This document shows positions 1 through 7,125 of a stretch of DNA of 12,968 nt, one piece after another. Each line of letters opens with the position of its first letter. Within the stretch, counting starts at the first letter, position 1. The DNA comes from JAMCXS01 sp964459065 (GTDB lineage Bacteria; Acidobacteriota; Terriglobia; UBA7540): NCBI GenBank assembly GCA_964459065.1, contig CAYWMN010000096.1, positions 1 to 12,968 of the forward strand, in the 5' to 3' direction. Below the pieces are notes generated by a model, which searched no databases, was not told where the DNA came from, and saw only the letters and a program-made list of their open reading frames with translations. The translations under genes were made by a program, and so were the position numbers.

Positions 1-404
1 GGCGCCGGCTGAAGAAAGAGGGACGTCTGCTGAAGGAAAGTCTGGGCAGCAACACACTGCTCGACATGAACTTTATCCCCCGAATGGATACTCAGGAACT
101 GATCGACGGCTACCGGACCATCCTGAGCACCATTTATCATCCCGGAGAATATTTTGACCGGGTGCTGAAATTCCTTTCTCACCTTGGTACGACCGCCAGC
201 CCCCCGATTGTTTTCTCGGATATTATGGCGGTGGGGCGATCGATTTGGCGGCAGGGTTTGCGGAGCGACTATCGCAAGGAATATTGGAAATTTATGGCCC
301 GGGCTCTGCGCCGCCATCGGCATCACCTGGACAAGGCCTTTACTCTGGCGATCATCGGCCACCACTTTTTTGAGTTAACCGGTACGGCGGAAACCAAGAG
401 TTAA
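1..404 (+). CDS. B12-binding-type radical SAM protein, C-terminal fragment
   Basis: The reading frame is open from the window edge (first full codon at position 3), so the gene starts upstream and only about 133 C-terminal residues are seen. An internal ATG at 66 is not the start, because the conserved sequence begins before it. The stretch RRLKKEGRLLKES, then NFIPRMD, ELIDGYRTILSTIYHPGEYF and a tail containing TLAIIGHHF match the C-terminal (DUF4070-like) region of cobalamin-binding-domain radical SAM proteins as I know the family. The B12-binding domain and the CxxxCxxC cluster motif lie outside the window, so the reaction and substrate cannot be named. Family members often modify lipids or other small molecules. 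The gene converges on the sensor kinase, with 85 bp between the two stop codons. Confidence 0.78.
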   Translation, partial: RRLKKEGRLLKESLGSNTLLDMNFIPRMDTQELIDGYRTILSTIYHPGEYFDRVLKFLSHLGTTASPPIVFSDIMAVGRSIWRQGLRSDYRKEYWKFMARALRRHRHHLDKAFTLAIIGHHFFELTGTAETKS

Positions 405-444
405 CGAAATAGGGTTGTTGCTAGAGGCTGGAATTTCCGCGCCC

Positions 445-481
445 GCCGCGGGTGAAGTTTTTTGCCGCAGAATCCCGCGGC
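445..481. other. GC-rich inverted repeat between convergent genes
   Basis: GCCGCGGG (445-452) and CCCGCGGC (474-481) can pair as an 8-bp stem around a loop of about 21 nt. The repeat lies between the stop codons of the radical SAM gene (+) and the sensor kinase (-). A run of T lies inside the loop (458-463) rather than after the stem, so it is not a textbook intrinsic terminator in either direction. A shorter alternative stem, CCCG-ccg-CGGG (442-452), sits five bases before that T run and could act on the plus strand. A role in ending transcription is inferred from position only. Confidence 0.3.
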
Positions 482-489
482 CGGTTGCC

Positions 490-1896
490 CTATTGATGCC
501 GTGGCAGGCGGACCCTGAAGGTTGAGCCTTCTCCCAACTTGCTCTGGCAATCCACCGACCCTCCCATGGCGCGGGCAATCGCGCTCGCAATGGCAAGCCC
601 CAGCCCGCCGCTCGGCGTTTCCCCCGCTTTTACTTCCGAATCACCGGCTTGTTCCACCCTGTAGAACCGCTCAAAGATATGCGCGCAATGCTCGGGCGCA
701 ATGCCGTTGCCCTGGTCTTGAAAGCCGACGGAAACCCTGTTGCCGGTGGTCTCCAAGCCGACTTTGACCAAGGTATTTTGCGGCGAATACTTGACGGCGT
801 TTTCAAGAAAAATCAGAAAGAGCTGCCGCAGAAAAACTTCATCGCCCAGGTAGGGGCAGTCTTCGTTCAAATCGCGTTGAATCGTAATCTGTTTTGCCTG
901 CGCCGCCGGGGTGACCATGGCGCAGGCTGCTTCCAGGACCTCGTTGACATAAAGCGGGTCGTTTGCCAGGCGGAGTTGTCCGGCATCAGCCATGGAAAGC
1001 GTAAAGAGTCCCTCGACGATGCGGCTTAACTTTTTCAATTCGCTATCCATGACCCGAAGCGCTTCCTCGTACTGCCGGGGTTCGCGAGGCTCGGAGAGGA
1101 GCAGTTCCGTTTCCCCGCGAAGCACGGAGAGCGGCGTCCGAAGTTCATGTGAAGCGTCGGACACGAACTGGCGCAGTTGGCCGACTGCAGAAGATACGCG
1201 GTCAAACAACTGGTTGAAGGTTTCAGCCAGACGGCTGAGTTCATCCCGGGGTCCGGTAACGGGAAGGGGCTGCCACAAGGCCTGCGGGCTGTTGTTGGAG
1301 GCCTGTTCGGTCATGCGTTCCGCGTGCCGGGTGAAGGTGGCAACCGGCGTCAGGCTTTTGCCGACGTACCAGGTTGAAAGCCAGGCGGTGACCAGAAGGC
1401 TCAGAGGCAGCAAGATGAAAGCGATGCCCCGAAAAGTTCCCAGAACGCCGTCGGCCTGAAGGGTTGGGACGGCCACCATCAGAACTTCCCAGTTGCCTCC
1501 CCGGCGGAAGCGAATCGCCGCCACCCGCAACCGCCCATGGATGCTTTGCGTGACGGTCCAGAAACTTGTCCGGGAGCCGTCCACGTGATCGGAGCCTAAA
1601 TCGAGCGCTCCCGCCTTGAAATTTTTTGACCGCTGGAGGATGTGCTTGGAAGCATCGAGCAAGGCGAAATATTCGCCGGGAAGATTGAGTTGGTTGACGT
1701 CATCCTGGTCGGCGGGATCGGTGATGAGGTCAGCGACCACGGGGCGGGCCGTTTCCAGAAGCTGCCGGTCCAACTGCGCGTAAACTTCGCGGGAAAGCAG
1801 GAGGTAGAAGCCCGCAAAACTCCCGGCAAGCAAGACGCCGACGACCCCGCAGAACATCAGCATCATTCGGCGTCGAACAGACCAATCGCGCATCAT
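490..1896 (-). CDS. Membrane sensor histidine kinase (HAMP-HisKA-HATPase)
   Basis: This inner-membrane sensor kinase of about 468 aa is the partner of the response regulator just upstream. In order: a hydrophobic helix (about 11-34), an extracytoplasmic sensor segment (about 35-150) of no recognised fold, a second membrane helix (about 152-177), a HAMP-like linker, then HisKA with HELRTPL, whose His250 is the expected phosphoacceptor. The ATPase domain shows an N box (FLENAVKYSP, Asn366), a G1 box (DQGNG, 394-398) and a G2 box (GGLGLAI, 430-436). All key catalytic motifs are present. The start chosen is an ATG whose first bases form ATGA with the regulator's stop. A second ATG at 1893 has better spacing from GAGG (4 nt), and an upstream in-frame TTG at 1908 has no ribosome site. 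The layout resembles CusS-type metal sensors, but the sensor domain does not reveal the signal. Confidence 0.93.
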   Translation of the reverse strand: MMRDWSVRRRMMLMFCGVVGVLLAGSFAGFYLLLSREVYAQLDRQLLETARPVVADLITDPADQDDVNQLNLPGEYFALLDASKHILQRSKNFKAGALDLGSDHVDGSRTSFWTVTQSIHGRLRVAAIRFRRGGNWEVLMVAVPTLQADGVLGTFRGIAFILLPLSLLVTAWLSTWYVGKSLTPVATFTRHAERMTEQASNNSPQALWQPLPVTGPRDELSRLAETFNQLFDRVSSAVGQLRQFVSDASHELRTPLSVLRGETELLLSEPREPRQYEEALRVMDSELKKLSRIVEGLFTLSMADAGQLRLANDPLYVNEVLEAACAMVTPAAQAKQITIQRDLNEDCPYLGDEVFLRQLFLIFLENAVKYSPQNTLVKVGLETTGNRVSVGFQDQGNGIAPEHCAHIFERFYRVEQAGDSEVKAGETPSGGLGLAIASAIARAMGGSVDCQSKLGEGSTFRVRLPRHQ

Positions 1897-2567
1897 TCCT
1901 CGGAGCAAAGGGCGTAACCCATGCCGCGGACCGTCTGGATCAGTTTGGGGCCGCCGTCCCGGTCGATTTTTTGGCGCAGGCGGTTGATGTAAACCTCCAC
2001 AAGATTGCTTTCGCTGTCAAAATGACAGTCCCAAACATGTTCCACAATTTCGGTGCGCGTTACCGGGTCCGGTGAGCGCAACATCAGAAATTCCAGCAGG
2101 GCGAACTCCCGGGAAGTCAAGGGGACGCCCTTTTCGCCGCGCTTGGCCCGGCGGCGATGCCGGTCGAGCTCCAGGTCTTGGCAGCGGAGCGTTCCCGAAC
2201 TCTTGCCGAATCCCCGCCGGATGAGCGCCCGAACGCGCGCTTCCAGTTCCGCCAAAGCAAAAGGCTTGGTTAAGTAATCATCGGCGCCGGCGTCGAGCCC
2301 TTCCACCCGCTGTTCAACCAGTCCGCGGGCCGTCAGCATCAGAACCGGCGTCTCAAGGCCGCTCTGCCGAAGCCGGCGGCAGACCTCGATGCCGCTTAAC
2401 CCCGGAAGCCTAATATCAAGCAGAATAGCATCATAAGGTTCGGTGGAGGCCAGTTGCATGCCCTGTTCGCCCGTGGCAGCAATATCCACGGTGTAGCTTC
2501 GCTCACGCAAGGCTCGGGCAACGAAGCTTGCGACCTTGCGCTCATCCTCAACCAGCAGAATTCGCAT
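1893..2567 (-). CDS. OmpR/PhoB-family response regulator
   Basis: This is a cytoplasmic two-component transcription regulator of 224 aa. The N-terminal receiver domain begins RILLVEDE and has the acidic pair near residues 8-9, the phospho-acceptor Asp51 in LLDIRLPG, Thr79 in MLTARG, and Lys101 in YLTKPF. The C-terminal winged helix (about 125-224) has the typical LTSREFALLEFLM start, the recognition region NLVEVYINRLRQKID, and the TVRGMGY wing. All receiver catalytic residues are intact. The segment VWDCHFDSESN recalls CusR/CopR-type regulators, so envelope or metal stress is a reasonable guess but is not shown. Two starts are possible. The ATG at 2567 lies 9 nt from a GAGG ribosome site, while the one at 2573 is only 3 nt away. 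The gene couples to the kinase through the ATGA overlap. A promoter-like sequence lies directly upstream. Confidence 0.95.
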   Translation of the reverse strand: MRILLVEDERKVASFVARALRERSYTVDIAATGEQGMQLASTEPYDAILLDIRLPGLSGIEVCRRLRQSGLETPVLMLTARGLVEQRVEGLDAGADDYLTKPFALAELEARVRALIRRGFGKSSGTLRCQDLELDRHRRRAKRGEKGVPLTSREFALLEFLMLRSPDPVTRTEIVEHVWDCHFDSESNLVEVYINRLRQKIDRDGGPKLIQTVRGMGYALCSEE

Positions 2568-2585
2568 CGGCATAGACCTCGGACT

Positions 2586-2614
2586 ATTATACGGCGGTGC
2601 ATTCGGGGTGAGAA
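2586..2614 (-). promoter_or_regulatory. Sigma70-like promoter before the response regulator
   Basis: On the minus strand a perfect -10 hexamer TATAAT (2591-2586) lies 17 nt downstream of TTCTCA (2614-2609), which matches 4 of 6 positions of the -35 consensus. The start point would fall near 2579, inside or beside the GAGG ribosome site. The leader would therefore be very short, which slightly weakens the call. If real, it lets the regulator-kinase pair be transcribed separately from the mglA-like gene 148 bp upstream. Confidence 0.42.
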
Positions 2615-2721
2615 CCCGGACTTTCGGTCAATAAAGAGGAACTTTGCTTCCGGTGGGCGATGGGGCCCGATTTCGCTGCATGGGAATTGGGCGGGCTGAT
2701 AGGGAGCAGCGGGAAAGGGGC

Positions 2722-3306
2722 TTAACTTCCTTTGAGTTCAGCCAGGACCTGGCGTCCAACTTCCTTCAGGGTTTCCATCACGCCAACTCCTTCCACGGCA
2801 ATGGCTTCAAAAACGGGTTCCTGCTTCCTCAGCAGGCGTTCCCTCAGTTGGTCGGAAGGCAGCGCGTTGGGCAGGTCGCGCTTGTTAATTTGAAGAACGT
2901 AGGGAATCTGCGTGAAATCGTAGCCGTGTTCCTTGAGGTTGATTTGCAGATTGTCCAAGGCTTCGTCGTTGGCGTCCATCCGTTCTTCCTGGGAGTCTGC
3001 TACGAAAACCACCCCGTCAACCCCTCGTAGAATGAGTTTGCGGCTGGCGTCATAAAACACCTGCCCGGGAACAGTATACAGATGGAAGCGGGCTTTGAAA
3101 CCGCGGACGGTTCCCAGTTCCAGGGGAAGAAAATCAAAGAAGAGCGTGCGGTCTGTTTCGGTGGCGAGGGAAATCATTTTGCCGCCGTTCTTCTTTGCGG
3201 TTTGCTCAAAGATCCATTGCAAGTTGGTGGTTTTGCCGCCGAGTCCGGCCCCATAGTAGACAATCTTGCAGTTAATTTCACGAGAAGCGTAGTTAATAAA
3301 GCTCAC
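2722..3306 (-). CDS. mglA: MglA-family polarity GTPase
   Basis: This Ras-like small GTPase of 194 aa is close to full MglA length. From memory it aligns almost without gaps to the Myxococcus protein. It has the opening MSFINYASREINCKIVYYG, a P-loop GAGLGGKT (19-26), the switch I region with TETDRTLFFDFLP (about 49-61), the TVPGQ motif (78-82) with Thr78 and Gln82, and the base-specificity motif NKRD (141-144). In known systems MglA-GTP marks the leading cell pole and directs type IV pili or gliding motors, with MglB as its activating protein. No MglB-like roadblock gene is in view. The start is GTG at 3306, supported by AAAGG about 9 nt upstream and by alignment to the family N-terminus. The gene is divergent from the PilZ-like gene. 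It may read through into the two-component pair. Confidence 0.94.
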   Translation of the reverse strand: MSFINYASREINCKIVYYGAGLGGKTTNLQWIFEQTAKKNGGKMISLATETDRTLFFDFLPLELGTVRGFKARFHLYTVPGQVFYDASRKLILRGVDGVVFVADSQEERMDANDEALDNLQINLKEHGYDFTQIPYVLQINKRDLPNALPSDQLRERLLRKQEPVFEAIAVEGVGVMETLKEVGRQVLAELKGS

Positions 3307-3718
3307 GGAGTCGGACCTTTATGGGCCAGATTGGCCATTGCGGGCGGCGTTGTGCGCTGGGTGCGGGGAACGCCTCCCTAGAGGACCCTATCGTCCAAAG
3401 TGCGAATTAACTTGTGGGGGTTTTATCAGCATAGCGTTGCAGATATTTGCCGTTTAAGCATGCCGGCTACAGACTGGTCGCTAACCTTTTGGGCTCAAGG
3501 TGCCGAAAAGTATATCGTTGCGCACTTTTGGGGGCTGCGGGCGGACTGGCCGGGTCCCGACGCGGCGTTGCGAAGAGGTCTTGGTGTGACTTTAGCTCCT
3601 TGCCGTATTTCAGGAAGCAGAGGATGTGGGCGGTTGCCCGGGTTCGGGCGGAGTCTTGCCTCCGTCGCGAAGGGGCGCCAGCGGACGATTCAAAGTTCCC
3701 CAAAGAGGATTCGGATCG
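3307..3718. other. 412-bp divergent intergenic region, no gene supported
   Basis: This stretch lies between the divergent starts of the mglA-like GTPase and the PilZ-like protein, and should hold promoters for both. I see no convincing -35/-10 pair. TATATC at 3511-3516 is a weak -10 candidate for the plus strand. Open frames crossing it give arginine-, glycine- and serine-rich products with no recognisable motif, and none has a clear ribosome site. I treat it as non-coding. Its length could allow an upstream regulator site or a small RNA, but nothing in the sequence shows one. Confidence 0.5.
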
Positions 3719-4057
3719 ATGGGTAAGAGCCAAGCTTCTCCAAAGAAAACCCGGCGGCGAAGCGCCCGGATTCTTTTACGCATACCTCTGCTGATCGGTA
3801 AATCCAATTCTTCCACTACGGAGTGGGAGAGTGTTGAAACCGTGATGCTGAGTCTGCACGGCGGATTGCTCCGGACCAGCCAGGACTTTGAGGTTAATAC
3901 GGCTATCGAGATTCGCAAGAGAAACAACGAGCGCACGGCGCACGCCCGCATTGTATGGAAATCTTTCCAAAACACGCCTCACGGCATTGAGCTGGGTTTC
4001 GAGATCATCGACGATCCCGAATTCTGGGAAATCAGTTTTCCTCCCGAGTCATCGTAA
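3719..4057 (+). CDS. PilZ-like domain protein, degenerate c-di-GMP motif
   Basis: This is a small protein of 112 aa. An Arg-rich start (TRRRSARILLR, 11-21) contains RxxxR at R13-R17 and again at R17-R21. A predicted beta-rich domain follows, including VMLSLHGGLL (42-51), HARIVW (75-80) and GIELGFEI (89-96). This order is that of a PilZ domain, which binds cyclic di-GMP and often controls pili, exopolysaccharide or motility. The second ligand motif (D/N)xSxxG is only partly kept: Ser45 and Gly48 are present but Met43 replaces Asp/Asn. Binding may therefore be weak or lost. The start ATG follows AGAGG by about 10 nt; the frame is open further upstream but that part looks non-coding. Its divergent neighbour is the mglA-like gene, which would fit a shared role in surface behaviour (inference). 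Confidence 0.68.
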   Translation: MGKSQASPKKTRRRSARILLRIPLLIGKSNSSTTEWESVETVMLSLHGGLLRTSQDFEVNTAIEIRKRNNERTAHARIVWKSFQNTPHGIELGFEIIDDPEFWEISFPPESS

Positions 4058-4142
4058 GATTTTCCAAGGTTCCTTCCCGCTGCCAGATTTCACCTGAATG
4101 ATGATCCCGAACTCTAGGTGCCCCTCCGCGCCCGGTTTGCGC

Positions 4143-4148
4143 TAGAAT
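4143..4148 (+). promoter_or_regulatory. Possible -10 element before methyltransferase operon
   Basis: TAGAAT within GCTAGAAT lies 27-32 bases before the chosen methyltransferase start and matches the -10 consensus at 5 of 6 positions. No clear -35 hexamer is seen at 16-19 nt spacing. The same octamer occurs before the membrane protein gene at 10314-10321. It could instead be chance. Confidence 0.28.
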
Positions 4149-4174
4149 GACTGTTTGTGAGAAGCTGGCTTCGC

Positions 4175-4873
4175 ATGGCGCGCACATCGGAACCGGAAGT
4201 TATGGACGGCCGGGACGAGGTCGCGGCCTACGCCTCCGCTTCAAGTCAGCGTCACCTGGAGTCGCTGGACAACCGCTTCGTGGAGCAGGTTCTTTCACTG
4301 GGGTCTCGAGAGTCCGGGTGCCTGTTGCTGGACTTGGGGTGCGGACCGGGGAATCTTGCAGTGAAGATTGCTCTTCGTTGCCCGCGTTGGAGAGTTGTCG
4401 GATTTGATCGTTCGCGCACCATGCTGGACGCCGCCCATCGCGCCGCCCGCAGCAGCGGAGTCGATGGCCGGGTCTTTTTCCTTCAGGGAGACGGCGGTCG
4501 GCTGGGGTTTGCTGATGGCACTTTTGACATGGTCATGTCGAATTCAGTGCTGCACCATCTTGCTTCACCCAAGAGGGTGTTTCAGGAAATGGCCCGCGTC
4601 GCCAAACCTGACGGCACGGTGTTGGTCCGCGATTTGCGCCGTCCCTCCTGGCTGGCTTTTCCCTTTCATGTCAGCTGGCATGGGCGGCACTATTCCGGCA
4701 TGATGAAGAAGCTCTTCAAGGACTCCGTGCGGGCGGCGTATACGCCTGAGGAATTGGCTGGCTTGCTGCGGGCGTCCGGAATGGCCAGAGCTCGTATTTT
4801 CCTTCAAGGGCGTGTTCATATGGGATTTACGCACGGGGCTCGATCAAAAACGGTTCAGGCAGGTGTCCAATGA
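4175..4873 (+). CDS. Class I SAM-dependent methyltransferase
   Basis: This protein of about 232 aa has a Methyltransf_11/25-type Rossmann fold. Motif I is LLDLGCGPGNL (51-61). The acidic residue at the end of beta 2 is in VVGFDRS (Asp78). LQGDGGRLGFADGTFDMVMSN (103-123) carries the usual post-II and IV region, followed by SVLHHL and a KPDGTVLVRDL strand. These fix it as an AdoMet-dependent methyltransferase but not its substrate. The opening EPEVMDGRDEVAAYA resembles a common subgroup of uncharacterised bacterial class I methyltransferases. ATG at 4175 is chosen because conserved sequence begins right after it and GAGAAG lies about 10 nt upstream. An in-frame GTG at 4157 would add six residues. 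Its stop overlaps the next gene's start in ATGA, so the two are probably translated together. Confidence 0.9.
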   Translation: MARTSEPEVMDGRDEVAAYASASSQRHLESLDNRFVEQVLSLGSRESGCLLLDLGCGPGNLAVKIALRCPRWRVVGFDRSRTMLDAAHRAARSSGVDGRVFFLQGDGGRLGFADGTFDMVMSNSVLHHLASPKRVFQEMARVAKPDGTVLVRDLRRPSWLAFPFHVSWHGRHYSGMMKKLFKDSVRAAYTPEELAGLLRASGMARARIFLQGRVHMGFTHGARSKTVQAGVQ

Positions 4874-5496
4874 GGCTTCGCGCCGTCATCTTGTGCCTTC
4901 TTTTTTTTCCCGCCATGCTTGCCGCGCGCGACAAGAGTCCAACCTATCGGATTCCGGTCCCGCCCAAACCGGATTTTTCCTCTTTGGCCTGGATGGTTGG
5001 CGATTGGAGCGGCCAGACCTTACAGCACAGCCCTCCGGGTAGCGCCCGCTTGTCGATATCCTACGGGCTGGACGGCCGCGTGATGGTCTTTAAGGAGGAA
5101 ATCTCGTTGGCTGCAACCAAGGCCGCTCCGGCGTCTAAGGAGACGACGCTCGGGATTCTGTCGCGCGATCCTGCGGACGGTTCGTTTCTTTTCCAGGTTT
5201 ATTCCAGTACGGGCTTTGTTACCCGTTACAGCGTTCAGGTCGATGGGTCGGAGGTTGACTTCAATCCCATGGGCGGAATCCTGCCTCCTCGCGGCTGGCT
5301 GTCCCGGCGGAGTTTTGAGCGCAGCGACACGGATGGGTTCACTGAAACCCTTCAGCTGGCTCCTCCTCGCAAATCGTTTTTCGATTACTACTCGGTGTTT
5401 TTTACGCCGGCCACGCCACCCGTAAAATCTGAGACCGGCTCTTCTGCAAAAGCCAAGGACGGCGCGATTAAAATTCATCAGGAGCCGGGAAAATAA
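4870..5496 (+). CDS. Exported protein of unknown function, DUF1579-like start
   Basis: This protein of 208 aa begins with a clear Sec signal peptide (hydrophobic core about 4-18, likely cut after AMLA), so it should be periplasmic or secreted. The mature part opens with FSSLAWMVGDWSG, which resembles the start of small beta-barrel families such as DUF1579 and related lipocalin-like proteins. The rest contains alternating strand-like segments, for example FLFQVYSSTGFVTRYSVQVDG. It ends in a Lys/Ser-rich tail. No catalytic motif is seen and I cannot name a ligand. The start is fixed by the 4-bp ATGA overlap with the methyltransferase, which suggests translational coupling. The AsmA-like gene begins 48 bp downstream. 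Confidence 0.8.
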   Translation: MRLRAVILCLLFFPAMLAARDKSPTYRIPVPPKPDFSSLAWMVGDWSGQTLQHSPPGSARLSISYGLDGRVMVFKEEISLAATKAAPASKETTLGILSRDPADGSFLFQVYSSTGFVTRYSVQVDGSEVDFNPMGGILPPRGWLSRRSFERSDTDGFTETLQLAPPRKSFFDYYSVFFTPATPPVKSETGSSAKAKDGAIKIHQEPGK

Positions 5497-5544
5497 AGCG
5501 CCCGGCGGCCGCGACGGATAGCCCGGACCTTGCAGGAGATATTC

Positions 5545-7098
5545 ATGACGGAAGGCGGAAAGAAGCGGGCGCTCATTGCGGGAGCAGTTGTGCTGCTGCT
5601 GGTTGTCGTGTGCGTGTGGATTGGGCCGGCCTTCATTCGCGTGGACCGCTACCGTCCGCAGGTGGAATCTTACCTGGAACAAAAAACCGGGAAGCCTGCG
5701 CACCTCGGGCGCCTGAAGCTTACCCTTTTCCCCCATCTTGCCATTGAGGCCGACAACTTCATCATGAGCAATCCGATGGGATTTCCCATGGGCGAGTTCC
5801 TGAAAGCGCGGCGAATCTACGCCCTCCTGGATTTTGGAGCGCTGTGGCACCGCCGAGTCGTGATCCGATCGTTGATTATCGAAAATCCTGAGATTCATCT
5901 GCTTTCCGCTCCGGGGGGCCAATGGAACTTTCAAAATCCCCCCAGCCGGCAAGCTGGCGCTGCGTCTGCGTCTCAGCCCGTGCGGCACGGTTTCACTTTG
6001 GGAAGCATCTCGACGATCAACGTTGACGGCGGGGTTGTGACCATCTCCAACCTGCTTCCTTCCGGAGAAGCGGGCTACCCGTATTTTGAGGCGCATGGGA
6101 TTTCCTGCCGCTTCCGGGACGTGAACTTGAGGGCTGCCCGCTCCCTGGAATCTTCTGCTGCGCCGGCAGGGCAGTCGTTGCTCCGGGGCTTGATTGGATT
6201 TCCGGTTGTGGCCTACGCGGCGCAGAAGCCTCCTCAACCTCAACCGATCGCCCACGGGAGCTTCAAGGCGGATACGTTGCGCTTTGGAGCTGTCCAGGCC
6301 ACCTCCGTGAAATCTCAGGTGTGGGTGTTTCCCAAGCAGACCTATTTGGACAAGCTCACGCTGAAGCTTGCGGGAGGGGTCGTCAAAAGCAAGGCTGACC
6401 TCGATTTTTCCGGCCGGAATTTTGCCTATAAAATCCGCACCCTATTCAGCCGCATCGACGTGGCGCAATTGGCCCAAGCCTTTCCCAATATTGAGGGCAA
6501 GATCACCGGAACCCTGCAGGGCGATCTCAATTTCGCAGGGGAAGCGGCGCACACGGCGAATCCCCTGGCCGGCCTTGAGGGAACCGGGCAGGTTACGATC
6601 CGCAATGGGAAGCTGCCCAGCCTGCAACTCAACCGGAACTTGCTGGCGCTTGTCCGGATTGCGGGTCTGGGCTCAACGTCGGGCGACCCGGCGGCTTTCT
6701 CGTTGATCTCGACCGACCTGAACATTTCCAGGCAGGTTCTGACCAGCCATAACATCAGGATCATCAGCAATGATCTGGAGATGGAGGGTTCGGGCGCCCT
6801 GGCGCTTGCGGGCTCGAATGCGATGAACTATACCGGCCAGGCCAAAGTACCGGCCCGCGACACGGGCCTCACCAAGCTGCTGGCCACGGTTTCAGGCGCA
6901 ACATTTTCGAATGGCAAACTCACTTTTCCTTTTGACTTGCGAGGAACCCTCGATCATCCGAAGTTCAGCCTCAAGGGCGGGAAGGGCGGTCTTTTAAGCG
7001 CGCCGCCCACTGCGACGAGCGGCAAGAGCAACCCTTCCGATCTCATCCAGGGCATCACCAAGCTCCTCCGCAAGAAGAAGTCTTCACCTCCTCAATAG
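5545..7098 (+). CDS. AsmA-family envelope protein
   Basis: This protein of 517 aa has a single N-terminal membrane helix (about 9-30) and a large periplasmic part. The segment after the helix (RVDRYRPQVESYLEQKTGKPAHLG) and the pattern LFPHLAIEADNFIMSN then ARRIYALLDFGALW are the signature of AsmA-domain N-termini. The C-terminal half (about 235-480) holds AsmA-like repeats such as VAQLAQAFPNIEGKITGTLQGDL and LEMEGSGALALAGSNAMNYTG. AsmA-like proteins form long beta-groove bridges linked to phospholipid transport and outer-membrane homeostasis. This one is short within that group. The ATG start has AGGAG 6 nt upstream; an in-frame TTG at 5530 lacks such a site. A Gln/Pro linker lies near 227-236 and the C-terminus is Lys-rich. 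It is third in the apparent methyltransferase operon and converges on the GH2 gene 27 bp away. Confidence 0.88.
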   Translation: MTEGGKKRALIAGAVVLLLVVVCVWIGPAFIRVDRYRPQVESYLEQKTGKPAHLGRLKLTLFPHLAIEADNFIMSNPMGFPMGEFLKARRIYALLDFGALWHRRVVIRSLIIENPEIHLLSAPGGQWNFQNPPSRQAGAASASQPVRHGFTLGSISTINVDGGVVTISNLLPSGEAGYPYFEAHGISCRFRDVNLRAARSLESSAAPAGQSLLRGLIGFPVVAYAAQKPPQPQPIAHGSFKADTLRFGAVQATSVKSQVWVFPKQTYLDKLTLKLAGGVVKSKADLDFSGRNFAYKIRTLFSRIDVAQLAQAFPNIEGKITGTLQGDLNFAGEAAHTANPLAGLEGTGQVTIRNGKLPSLQLNRNLLALVRIAGLGSTSGDPAAFSLISTDLNISRQVLTSHNIRIISNDLEMEGSGALALAGSNAMNYTGQAKVPARDTGLTKLLATVSGATFSNGKLTFPFDLRGTLDHPKFSLKGGKGGLLSAPPTATSGKSNPSDLIQGITKLLRKKKSSPPQ

Positions 7099-7125
7099 GG
7101 CCGAGCCAGCATCCCTCTTCCGGTG

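Noticed and set aside
3400..3794. Small plus-strand open frames between the mglA-like and PilZ-like genes
   Set aside because: Composition is biased, there is no motif or ribosome site, and they run into the PilZ-like gene in another frame.
5020..6255. 411-aa open frame on the minus strand
   Set aside because: It runs antisense across the exported protein and the AsmA-like gene, both with good starts and family features. Its product is Arg/Gly/Pro-rich without motifs, a usual by-product of high GC.
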